A stretch of 52,732 nucleotides of DNA from positions 1 through 52,732 of IMG/VR virus record IMGVR_UViG_3300042544_002506, one strand, 5' to 3'. Under the pieces are notes generated by a model. That model had not been told where the DNA came from. It did not search any database and saw only the letters and a list, made by a program, of their open reading frames with translations. Both the position numbers and the translations under genes were made by a program. Numbering within the stretch: the stretch's first letter is position 1; every line of letters starts with the position of its first letter. This document shows, piece after piece, positions 44,344 through 52,080 of the stretch. The DNA is from a virus.

Positions 44344-44349
44344 TATAAT
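44344..44349 (+). promoter_or_regulatory. Possible -10 box for the deazaguanine operon
   Basis: TATAAT in GGTAATATAATTG, 7 nt before ATG 44357; no AACGAACT box. Confidence 0.45.
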
Positions 44350-44356
44350 TGATTAT

Positions 44357-45169
44357 ATGTTAGTATCTCACGAAACTCCTATTTCCTATCTCGATGAATC
44401 TCGTAAGTATAATGATTATGATTATGCATTGTGTCACTTATTTGAGACGCATCCAGAGTATTACAACTTTTTTAAAGTAAGTCTAGCGCAAGGTCGCGAA
44501 GTACTACTTGATAATTCTATCTTTGAATTGAAGACTGCATTTGATCCTGATAAGTTTGCTAAGTACGTTAGAGAGTTGAAGCCTACTTATTATATTGCTC
44601 CTGATGTTCTCGAAGATTCGCAAGCTACAATTGACTCGTTCAAAGCGTTTCGTGAAAAGTATCCTGATTTGCCCGGCTTATGTATTGGTGCTGTTCAAGG
44701 TAATACTTTTCAAGAAATTGTAGACTGTTATAAGTTTATGTCTGAAAATGCAGACTATATTGCAATCTCTTTTGACTTCTCGTGGTATCAGCAAATTGGT
44801 TTATCGAATAGTAAAGATCCTGCACTAGCGAAACTTGAAAAGATGTCATCAGGTAGACGTATGATGATTAGTATGTTGCAAGAGAATAATATTTGGAATT
44901 ACAATAAGCCTCATCACTTGCTTGGTAATTCACTGCCGCAAGAGATGAAAGAGTATTGCTTTACGCCAAGCATTCGAAGTGTTGATACATCTAACCCTGT
45001 TGTTGCAGGTATTCATAACATTCGATACATTACCAAATACGGTATGACATGCAAGCCTTCTGTGATGCTCGCTGATCTAATTGATATTGAACTTAACGAA
45101 GATCAAAAAGAAGATTTGCAGTTTAATGTTAAAGAATATCGCAAGCTTACAAAATTCGATCAACGATAA
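44357..45169 (+). CDS. TGT/DpdA-like 7-deazaguanine DNA transglycosylase
   Basis: 270 residues with a TGT-type TIM barrel: LLDNSIFEL (D52) corresponds to the DSGGFQ active-site motif of tRNA-guanine transglycosylase, IGAVQGNTFQE (110-120) to its GxVQG motif, LLGNSLPQE (188-196) to G-x-G-x-P, and VDTSNP (D210) to the nucleophile region DCVLP. The tRNA-type zinc motif is absent. DpdA enzymes exchange guanine in DNA for a 7-deazaguanine base. The neighbours (formyltransferase, QueF) support a DNA-modifying role. A tRNA-modifying role is the alternative. The stop overlaps the next start. Confidence 0.7.
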   Translation: MLVSHETPISYLDESRKYNDYDYALCHLFETHPEYYNFFKVSLAQGREVLLDNSIFELKTAFDPDKFAKYVRELKPTYYIAPDVLEDSQATIDSFKAFREKYPDLPGLCIGAVQGNTFQEIVDCYKFMSENADYIAISFDFSWYQQIGLSNSKDPALAKLEKMSSGRRMMISMLQENNIWNYNKPHHLLGNSLPQEMKEYCFTPSIRSVDTSNPVVAGIHNIRYITKYGMTCKPSVMLADLIDIELNEDQKEDLQFNVKEYRKLTKFDQR

Positions 45170-45786
45170 TGAGTATATATAAAGATAGATGCTGGGTCGC
45201 ATTCTTTTCTCAATCCGGAAAAGAAATCTGCGACATTTCTGAAGCTATTGGCAGGTATCCTGATGTAGTGTTTACTGATAACACTACCATTAGTAAACTC
45301 GATCCCCGGATTGTAAACTGCAGAAAGCTTATCATTCGCAAATATAGAGGACTTAATAAGTTCCAGCAAATGAGATACTACACTGAAGATATACCTGCAG
45401 GTAAGATGTTTGATGCTTCTACCGTTGTAACACTGCATGGATGGCTTAATATCGTACCAGGTGCTGTGTGTAGGTTGTTTGATGGTAAGATGTTTAATGG
45501 CCACCCTGGTTTGATCAGTAAGTATGAAGATCTTAAAGGTAAAGATCCGCAGGTTAGATGCTTTAATAATATCGAGAAGTATGAACGTGTTGGTAGTGTT
45601 GTTCATGTTGTAACTCCTGGTGTTGATGAAGGTGAAATCAAATATGTTTCAAGCACAGCAGCAAATAAATGCGTTAATCTAGATACAACCTACAAAGTTT
45701 TAGCTAATACATCTCTGAGATGTTGGTTGCAGTTCTTTGAAAAGGAACTAGGCTATACTATTAAAGATGAACATATTTGTAACTGA
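45169..45786 (+). CDS. PurN-fold formyltransferase, DpdN-like
   Basis: 205 residues. The formyltransferase triad is visible as N110 and H112 (MFNGHPGLI) and D153 (VHVVTPGVDEGEI), the same order as N106, H108, D144 of E. coli PurN. N-terminal AFFSQSGKEI fits the Rossmann start. It overlaps the DpdA-like gene by 1 nt. DpdN is the family name for the enzyme proposed to formylate preQ1 in phage DNA; position and fold suggest that job here, using a formyl-tetrahydrofolate donor. A purine or sugar formyltransferase is the alternative. Confidence 0.68.
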   Translation: MSIYKDRCWVAFFSQSGKEICDISEAIGRYPDVVFTDNTTISKLDPRIVNCRKLIIRKYRGLNKFQQMRYYTEDIPAGKMFDASTVVTLHGWLNIVPGAVCRLFDGKMFNGHPGLISKYEDLKGKDPQVRCFNNIEKYERVGSVVHVVTPGVDEGEIKYVSSTAANKCVNLDTTYKVLANTSLRCWLQFFEKELGYTIKDEHICN

Positions 45787-46303
45787 TGACGATCCAATTA
45801 TAGCTGCTCATAATTTATGCGACCAGCATGTCAAAAGTAAAATGCAAATTGAAGGAGCTATTATGTTAGCTCATGCATTTGATCAAGAGACTCTCAATCA
45901 CGAATCTACCCCTCGTACGCAATCTGGAAAGGTACGTAAGAGAGGTAGGGGATATTTTAACCATCAGTGCTCTATTTGGGCTAGAGAGTCTCTTGAAAAC
46001 TTTGAATGGCTTGTAGAGCATACGCTTGAAATGTTTAACGAGCGACGAGTCAGACTTCCGGGATCGAAAGACCATTTTACAGAAGGCTTTATTAAATGGT
46101 GTAAAGCTAATAAGCATAACACTATTATTGCGCAACGTCCTATGACACCTTATGCGATTGCAATCAATGCAGATAGCAATTGTCGTAAGATTCCAAACTT
46201 CGAAGCTCTAACAACTGTTGATAAGTATCGTGAGTTCATCATTCACGATAAAGAATTTGCTACATGGTCTGTAAGAAACAAACCAACCTGGTACAAAAAG
46301 TAA
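45767..46303 (+). CDS. Conserved protein in the deazaguanine operon, function unknown
   Basis: 178 residues. NIFVTDDDPIIAAHNLCDQH, KMQIEGAIMLAHAF, NHQCSIWARES and NFEWLVEHTLEMFNERR define a conserved phage family I recognise by pattern but cannot name. Conserved His, Cys, Trp suggest a nucleic-acid or nucleotide enzyme. Overlaps the formyltransferase by 20 nt, so translated with it. Confidence 0.65.
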   Translation: MNIFVTDDDPIIAAHNLCDQHVKSKMQIEGAIMLAHAFDQETLNHESTPRTQSGKVRKRGRGYFNHQCSIWARESLENFEWLVEHTLEMFNERRVRLPGSKDHFTEGFIKWCKANKHNTIIAQRPMTPYAIAINADSNCRKIPNFEALTTVDKYREFIIHDKEFATWSVRNKPTWYKK

Positions 46304-46325
46304 TTGATTTCTCCTTTAATTAAAT

Positions 46326-46331
46326 TATAAT
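46326..46331 (+). promoter_or_regulatory. Possible -10 box
   Basis: TATAAT, 5 nt before ATG 46337; no AACGAACT box. Confidence 0.45.
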
Positions 46332-46336
46332 ATATT

Positions 46337-46897
46337 ATGATTGTTTCATTTAGTGGTGCACAAAGCACGGGAAAAACTACTCTTCTTAACTATCTACAAG
46401 AGAAGAATTGTCATATAGCATTCGTACCTGAGGTAACTAGATTAGTAAAGCGTAAGTATCATTTACCGATCAATGAAGATGGTACTAATGTTACTCAGCT
46501 TATGATTGTAACTGAGCACTTGCGCAATGTGTATAAGTTTGCAGATTATACTAACGCTATCTTAGATCGATGCGCTTTAGATGGACTTGTATATACACAA
46601 TGGCTTTATAATGAAGGTAAAGTAGATAAGTGTGTACTAGATACAGCTAATACAATCTACGATCAAATCATATCGAAATATGATTTAATTTTCTACACTT
46701 CTCCTGATGATGTTGTATTGACTGATGATGGAGAAAGAAGCGTAAACGCAAAATTCAGATCTGATATTATTGAAATATTCAATAGCTATATCGCTAATTT
46801 ACCTAATGTTGTTACGCTTCGCGGAACTGTAGAAGAACGTCTTAAAACTATCAAAAAAGAGATTGAATCTCGCAAACTATCCTATATACTTTTATAA
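46337..46897 (+). CDS. NadR-like P-loop kinase (AAA_28 type)
   Basis: 186 residues. Walker A GAQSTGKTT (6-14), then FVPEVTRLV with the conserved P-E-x-x-R of NadR-type kinases, and ILDRCALDGLVY as the Walker B/lid region. Small nucleotide or nucleoside kinases have this layout. In this operon it could phosphorylate a deazaguanine or deoxynucleoside, or be an unrelated dNTP-supply kinase. Confidence 0.7.
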   Translation: MIVSFSGAQSTGKTTLLNYLQEKNCHIAFVPEVTRLVKRKYHLPINEDGTNVTQLMIVTEHLRNVYKFADYTNAILDRCALDGLVYTQWLYNEGKVDKCVLDTANTIYDQIISKYDLIFYTSPDDVVLTDDGERSVNAKFRSDIIEIFNSYIANLPNVVTLRGTVEERLKTIKKEIESRKLSYILL

Positions 46898-46901
46898 CTT
46901 T

Positions 46902-47828
46902 ATGTCAAAACTAGATAACTCGAACATCAGTAAACACCTCGGTAAGTCGTCAGAGTACGCTTGCTTCTACGATCCATCTCTTCTTGTTAGAGAGCCTCGA
47001 TCGTCAAATAGAACTCATCTCGATCTTCAAGATGATAACCTACCATTTGTTGGTAGTGATACCTGGAATGGTTACGAAGTAACTGCACTTAGTAATAATG
47101 GCTTGCCGTTTTTCTGTGTTGTTAAATTCACATATCCGTGTGATAGTAAGTATATTGTAGAGTCTAAGTCTCTTAAACTGTACTTTAACTCGTTCAGTAT
47201 GACTAAGCTTGGCGATACACAAGAAGAAGTCTTTGCAAGTATTAAAGAGAAAGCTGAAAAAGATCTTAGTGAATTGCTCGAGACTACAGTAATTGTAGAG
47301 ACTTTCTCTAATTTATTCTGTATTGAAAGCGCTAGAACTATGGTAGCTGAATGGAATCTTGATGAAGAGTCTCAGCAATCTCATATCACTATTGAAGATA
47401 CATACCCTATTGAAGATATTGTCTTTGAAAAATATCTCGAAGATCCTTCTTTGCTACGTGTTGTAGATGCTGAAGTTCCTGTTTCGAGATATCATAGTGC
47501 ATTGCTTCGCTCGAGATGCCGTGTAACTGCGCAGCCAGATTCTGGTGATGTGTTTGTACACATCAAAGGTAAAAAGACCGTTGATCCGATTTCTCTTCTT
47601 GAATATATTGTCTCGTTCAGAGATGAGTGTCATTTTCATGAAGAGATTTGCGAAGCGATCTATAAGAGATTGTGGGATCTTCTTGAGCCAGAAGAATTGA
47701 ATGTAATGTGTCTTTATGCTCGACGTGGTGGATGGGATATTTGCCCTGAGAGAGCATCGAACGAGAAGCTGCTTCATTCAAGTCTAGGAGATGCTTCTTG
47801 CGTTCATGTAAAAATGCCACGGCAGTAA
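46902..47828 (+). CDS. queF: NADPH-dependent 7-cyano-7-deazaguanine reductase (QueF, bimodular)
   Basis: 308 residues from ATG 46902. Strong resemblance over its whole length to E. coli QueF: DNLPFVGSDTWNGYEV, VESKSLKLYFNSFSMTKLG (the QueF signature ESKSxKLYxxSF), the catalytic Cys 206 in SRCRVTAQPDSGD, and EYIVSFRDECHFHEEIC near residue 230-246. Reduces preQ0 to preQ1 with NADPH. In a phage this supplies preQ1 for DNA modification by a DpdA-type enzyme. No preQ0 synthesis gene (FolE/QueD/QueE/QueC) is in the window, so preQ0 must come from the host or another phage locus. Confidence 0.92.
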   Translation: MSKLDNSNISKHLGKSSEYACFYDPSLLVREPRSSNRTHLDLQDDNLPFVGSDTWNGYEVTALSNNGLPFFCVVKFTYPCDSKYIVESKSLKLYFNSFSMTKLGDTQEEVFASIKEKAEKDLSELLETTVIVETFSNLFCIESARTMVAEWNLDEESQQSHITIEDTYPIEDIVFEKYLEDPSLLRVVDAEVPVSRYHSALLRSRCRVTAQPDSGDVFVHIKGKKTVDPISLLEYIVSFRDECHFHEEICEAIYKRLWDLLEPEELNVMCLYARRGGWDICPERASNEKLLHSSLGDASCVHVKMPRQ

Positions 47829-47834
47829 TAAATA
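47827..47834 (+). promoter_or_regulatory. Late-type promoter box
   Basis: AATAAATA overlapping the queF stop, 7 nt before ATG 47842. Confidence 0.65.
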
Positions 47835-47841
47835 AGATTAT

Positions 47842-48168
47842 ATGCCATCGGTCCCGACTAGTAACAATGGGTCAACTTTTTACAATCAGAACGATTGTAA
47901 ATCTTTCAAACAGACATTAGCAGCAGGTTCTCTTGTTGCGCTGTCTGCTTATACATGCTCTGAAGTGTTAATAGTCAATCGGACCGGTGGCAATATTCTT
48001 GTTTTTGATAACAATAATTTTAGTGTTCAAAATAGCTTCTTAATGAAGAATGATGAACAATATACATTCAGAGGATTAACAAATACTTCTGTTGTATCTA
48101 CAAGTGGTGCTGCGACGGGCGATATCTACTACAGATCGCAATTTTATAGTTTACTTCCGCAGCGTTAA
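47842..48168 (+). CDS. Small virion-type protein
   Basis: 108 residues, beta-rich, Ser/Thr/Asn-rich (PSVPTSNNGSTFYNQND; IVNRTGGNILVFDNNN), ending YYRSQFYSLLPQR. Composition and position before the fibre suggest a fibre-associated or decoration protein. Late box directly ahead. Confidence 0.6.
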   Translation: MPSVPTSNNGSTFYNQNDCKSFKQTLAAGSLVALSAYTCSEVLIVNRTGGNILVFDNNNFSVQNSFLMKNDEQYTFRGLTNTSVVSTSGAATGDIYYRSQFYSLLPQR

Positions 48169-48169
48169 C

Positions 48170-48177
48170 TATAAATA
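48170..48177 (+). promoter_or_regulatory. Late-type promoter box, T4 consensus
   Basis: TATAAATA exactly as in T4 late promoters, 6 nt before ATG 48184. Confidence 0.75.
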
Positions 48178-48183
48178 GTCTTG

Positions 48184-51126
48184 ATGAGACTATTTAGCGA
48201 AAAGGTTAATCCGACCTTTAATAGCTCAGGCTATAACATCCTTACAGTTAAAGACTACACTGAAGTCTTTTTCGATGTCTATGAGTTTGAGATAAATGGA
48301 TCCAGGTTTGTTGCAGAAAAAACAGGTGTGTTTGAAGACTCACCTATTGTTTCTATTCCTGTTGATCATAACAATATTGTAGAGCAGTATGACTTTGTAC
48401 TTCATAAAGGAAGTCAAAGCATTCATTTCGATCCCTCTACAACATCTACACCTTCGCATCTTAAATCTACCTCAGATGTAGAGCCTCTTCTTGTAGAGAG
48501 CGTCGAAGATGAAACAGATGAAGTATTTCTTGAAGATAGGAAAGTTGCAATCTTAGAAGAAATTGAAAAGGCTAAAGTTGCTGCTGCTAAGTATATCTCT
48601 CAGATCGAAAAACAAAATAAGAGAGAACTGGTAAATTACCAAACAGAAAGAGAAGTAGCTCTCAAAGAAGACATCGACAAGCAAAAAAGAATTCTATTAG
48701 ATGAATTTTACACCCTAGTAGAAGGGCTAAGAGTCAAGATTGCAGAAGAGAGTAATGATGCTACTTTAGAGTTGAAAGATCTTATCTCTGATCAACTTAA
48801 AAAAGTATCATCAAATGTAGATGCGCAAATTGCTTCTGCTGAGCAAGCTATCGATACAAAGATCGAGGAACGTGCTAATGAGTTATTGAATAATGTTCTG
48901 CTCAGCGAAGTAAAACGTTCAAGCAAAGATATTGCGGATAATCTTAACAGTCAAGTTAAGACAATAGCAGAAAATATTTCTAAGTCACTAACCTCTACTA
49001 AGAAACAGATAGAGGTAGATATCAATGAGAAGCTCCAAGAGATCTCAACGGAGCTTAATGCCAAAGACAAAGCTATAGTCGAACTCAATGATACCGTAAA
49101 CAAGCAGAGCAACAGGGCTCTCAGTAGGATCGGTACTGTTAAAACACAGTTAGAAGGTACAGTTAAAGATGTAGTTGATTCACTCGAAGCGCGTATCGAC
49201 TCTGCGTCAGATAAGCTTACAAAATACTACAGTGAGAAACTACAACTTGTAGAAGCCTCATTGTCAAATGCCTCTGAGCATACAAAGAATCATATCATAG
49301 GTCTCATTAAGGAATCATATCAAAGCTTACAGGATGATATAGCTAATATAAAAGTAACAGTACCTAATATTGTTATTGAGAAGTCAAACGGTAAGCAAGA
49401 GATTGACGTTACAGCTCTTAGAACTGAACTTGAGAAGTCTGTAAGTGGTCGATTTGTAAATGAGATAGCTTCTCTTAAGCGTCTAATTGAACTTTCATCT
49501 GGTGGCGGTTCTGTCGCTATGCAATTTGCAGCTGGCGGCACAATGAATGGCAATCTGAATGTAACTGGTCAGTATTTGTCTGCAGGTGTAGATCTGCTGA
49601 CGATATTTTCAGGCGGTGGTGGTGATGATACTTATGTTAATACTTTAGTAAGATCTAATAGTGCTAACTGGGACGGAGCTTACAACACAAGTGTTATATA
49701 CCAATCAAATAGCGCCACCTACGCTACTATAGATTTTACAAATTCTAAGTTCTTTACTCTATCTGGCGGAACTGTAACAGGTCCTACGACGTTTAACAAC
49801 AACGTTACGATTCAAGGTAATCTAACTGCTTTAGGAACAACTACTTTTAACAACACTATATTCTCTGTAACTAGCGCGTTGAGTGTTGTTCATGTAGGTG
49901 GTGGGCCAGCTATGTGGGTTGGTAATAACGGAACAGGTGATATTGCATCCTTTTACGACATCGACCAAAACATAGAAGTGTTACATGTAGGTGGAGTTAA
50001 TTCAACGTTTCCTAATGTTGGCGTTCATACATCTACCCCTAACGAAAGATTTACTGTATCAGGAAATATCAGTGCTAGTGGAAGTGTATTTGGAAACAAT
50101 TTAGTGTACACAGCTGGAGATCAAACAATCGCCGGAGCAAAGACATTCTCTAATAATATTGTTGGCAATGGCACTGCTAATAGATTGCCAAATCAATTAG
50201 CAGTCGCTTCATCTGATATAATTACAAAAGGATTAGCTGATTCGCGATATACTAGCAGAAATGAAAGAATAACAGACGACACTACATTTCTTCAAACCAC
50301 ATGGGAGCAATTTTTAGATTTTGATGATCAGTATAATGCTGATCTAACATTAGCTGCGGCTTCTGGCGGGACAACATTCGGCGCGTCTCCAGCAGTATTT
50401 GGCGATGTGTGGACTACAAGTAATGCTGGTGTTACTGCTTTTAGTGGAAATGATGCACATACTCACCGTGGCATTTTTCTTGTCAGAGGGCCAACAGCAA
50501 GCAGCCAAGCTTTTTATATTGGTATAAACAGAACAACTATACCGTATAATTTAACAAATAGAATAGATGAATTCACTTGTCGTGTATTTGTAGGTAGTAC
50601 TGATTTTAGGACGCAAGGATACTTTAAGATTGGAATAATACCAAAAGGCGGAACAGGTGGCGCTGATCAATCTCTACGTGGAGGGTTAATTTTTAACCCG
50701 TACTTAAATTCAACTAATTTAGTTCTTGGAGTTAATAAGGCCGCTACTGCATCACCATACACATTTACAACTACATCTGCAAATGTTGATTTTTTAGATA
50801 CTGGTGTTAATTTTATTGACCTACTAGATAAATGGGTAAATATTACTTATAGAATTGATCGCAGTGTCGGGCCTACTATCACCATAATTATCACTAGAGA
50901 GAATGTAATTCTATTTCAAGCTAGTTATAATACTGCCACCGATCCTGTTGTTAGTACATGGACTAGAAAAGCTGACTTATATCTTCTAGGAGCAAGTAAT
51001 GAGATTGGCATACAAAATGGAAAATTCACTTATACCACACGCTCTCAACTTCACATAGATTATCTATACTATAAAGTAACAGGAACTTCTGCCGCACCAT
51101 CAAATTGGAACTCACTAAGATTTTAA
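48184..51126 (+). CDS. Long tail fibre protein
   Basis: 980 residues. About 1-90 is an N-terminal attachment domain; about 115-440 is a very long coiled coil (EKAKVAAAKYISQIEKQNKR and on, with many Lys/Glu heptads); from about 455 come beta-helix-like shaft repeats (GTMNGNLNVTGQYLSAG; GTVTGPTTFNNNVTIQGNLT; AGDQTIAGAKTFSNNIVGNG); the last 280 residues look like a lectin-like tip (RIDRSVGPTITIIITRENVI). Expected to bind the host receptor. Start at 48184 rather than the TTG three bases before. Confidence 0.8.
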   Translation: MRLFSEKVNPTFNSSGYNILTVKDYTEVFFDVYEFEINGSRFVAEKTGVFEDSPIVSIPVDHNNIVEQYDFVLHKGSQSIHFDPSTTSTPSHLKSTSDVEPLLVESVEDETDEVFLEDRKVAILEEIEKAKVAAAKYISQIEKQNKRELVNYQTEREVALKEDIDKQKRILLDEFYTLVEGLRVKIAEESNDATLELKDLISDQLKKVSSNVDAQIASAEQAIDTKIEERANELLNNVLLSEVKRSSKDIADNLNSQVKTIAENISKSLTSTKKQIEVDINEKLQEISTELNAKDKAIVELNDTVNKQSNRALSRIGTVKTQLEGTVKDVVDSLEARIDSASDKLTKYYSEKLQLVEASLSNASEHTKNHIIGLIKESYQSLQDDIANIKVTVPNIVIEKSNGKQEIDVTALRTELEKSVSGRFVNEIASLKRLIELSSGGGSVAMQFAAGGTMNGNLNVTGQYLSAGVDLLTIFSGGGGDDTYVNTLVRSNSANWDGAYNTSVIYQSNSATYATIDFTNSKFFTLSGGTVTGPTTFNNNVTIQGNLTALGTTTFNNTIFSVTSALSVVHVGGGPAMWVGNNGTGDIASFYDIDQNIEVLHVGGVNSTFPNVGVHTSTPNERFTVSGNISASGSVFGNNLVYTAGDQTIAGAKTFSNNIVGNGTANRLPNQLAVASSDIITKGLADSRYTSRNERITDDTTFLQTTWEQFLDFDDQYNADLTLAAASGGTTFGASPAVFGDVWTTSNAGVTAFSGNDAHTHRGIFLVRGPTASSQAFYIGINRTTIPYNLTNRIDEFTCRVFVGSTDFRTQGYFKIGIIPKGGTGGADQSLRGGLIFNPYLNSTNLVLGVNKAATASPYTFTTTSANVDFLDTGVNFIDLLDKWVNITYRIDRSVGPTITIIITRENVILFQASYNTATDPVVSTWTRKADLYLLGASNEIGIQNGKFTYTTRSQLHIDYLYYKVTGTSAAPSNWNSLRF

Positions 51127-51129
51127 GAT

Positions 51130-51477
51130 ATGAACTTAACAACAAAACAACAAATAGATATTGACATCGCCAGTATAGAAGCATCAGCAACCACATTCTT
51201 AAATGCTGTCAATGCTGCTATACATTCTCTCAATGACTCTCACCAAGTTTTTTGGAGTCTACCTGACGATAGATTGACAGCAGTTCTACAAAAGCTATAT
51301 GACAACAATCAACTCTTGTCGTTATTTGCTAACCATGAATACAGTGCAACATCATTGAACGAAATTAAAAGCAGAGCAAATTCTAAAGGCTGCGAGGCAA
51401 TCGCAGCTGCTGGTAGAGAGTTTCAGATTGTTAATGGTGTTGTGTCCTTGATTGTTAAACCGATCGCAGAAATATAA
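51130..51477 (+). CDS. Small protein after the tail fibre
   Basis: 115 residues, helical (DIDIASIEASATTFLNAVNA; LTAVLQKLYDNNQLLSLF). Three nt after the fibre stop, so co-translated; may be a fibre chaperone or tip protein, as commonly encoded behind phage fibres (inference by position). Confidence 0.6.
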   Translation: MNLTTKQQIDIDIASIEASATTFLNAVNAAIHSLNDSHQVFWSLPDDRLTAVLQKLYDNNQLLSLFANHEYSATSLNEIKSRANSKGCEAIAAAGREFQIVNGVVSLIVKPIAEI

Positions 51478-51496
51478 GGTACTCTATTATTAACTT

Positions 51497-51540
51497 AAAG
51501 ACCCGCTACAATCATAAAGATGTAGCGGGTCTTTTTTTTC
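51497..51540 (+). terminator. Rho-independent terminator
   Basis: Perfect 14-bp stem AAAGACCCGCTACA/TGTAGCGGGTCTTT, loop ATCATAAAGA, then a T-run. Confidence 0.92.
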
Positions 51541-51560
51541 TATGAAGAACGAATTAGATA

Positions 51561-51983
51561 TTATCTATAACCAAGTACGAATAGTCTTCTGATCTCTGGG
51601 TATGTGGTATCGAAGTTATTAGATGTAAGTGATTGAGCTGTTGTACCAGTTGTACATGTAAATAGTGTTGAAGAACCATCTGTATAAAGTACAGCGAATG
51701 TAGCTCCGTTGTGTGCGCGGTCTACTCTGAATGTTGTACCAGTTGCAGCAGAAAGAGCAGCTGTAAATGTACCTGTACCAGATGCTGGAGATGTCAGAGC
51801 GTCAAATGCAATACCACGTACTTGCTTAGCGCTGAGCGAGATATCATTGAATGGCCCTGTACCTACAGTAAGAAGCTCTACTGTTTTATAGCTAGTTGAC
51901 CCGCCTGAGACAGACCATGCAAGGTTAGAAGGTGATTGGCCGTAAGCTGAAAGTGCTTGAGATGTAAAACTAATAATAGGCAT
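51561..51983 (-). CDS. Probable head decoration or small structural protein
   Basis: 140 residues, rich in Ser, Thr, Gly, Ala and beta strands (AWSVSGGSTSYKTVELLTVG; TFTAALSAATGTTFRVDRAH). Lies directly downstream of the capsid gene with its own late box and no cap motif. A decoration protein is likely from composition and position only. Confidence 0.55.
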   Translation of the reverse strand: MPIISFTSQALSAYGQSPSNLAWSVSGGSTSYKTVELLTVGTGPFNDISLSAKQVRGIAFDALTSPASGTGTFTAALSAATGTTFRVDRAHNGATFAVLYTDGSSTLFTCTTGTTAQSLTSNNFDTTYPEIRRLFVLGYR

Positions 51984-51988
51984 ATCAT

Positions 51989-51996
51989 TATTTATT
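51989..51996 (-). promoter_or_regulatory. Late-type promoter box
   Basis: Minus-strand AATAAATA, 5 nt before the ATG at 51983. Confidence 0.65.
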
Positions 51997-52018
51997 CATC
52001 GTAGCTGAAATATATACA

Positions 52019-52055
52019 AAAAAATTTGCCAGGGGCTCTTCGGCACCCCTGGCAA
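52019..52055 (-). terminator. Rho-independent terminator of the capsid gene
   Basis: TTGCCAGGGG/CCCCTGGCAA, loop of 10; read on the minus strand it is followed by TTTTTTT. Confidence 0.9.
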
Positions 52056-52080
52056 TAAAAGTTGTTTCTGAACAGTTCGT

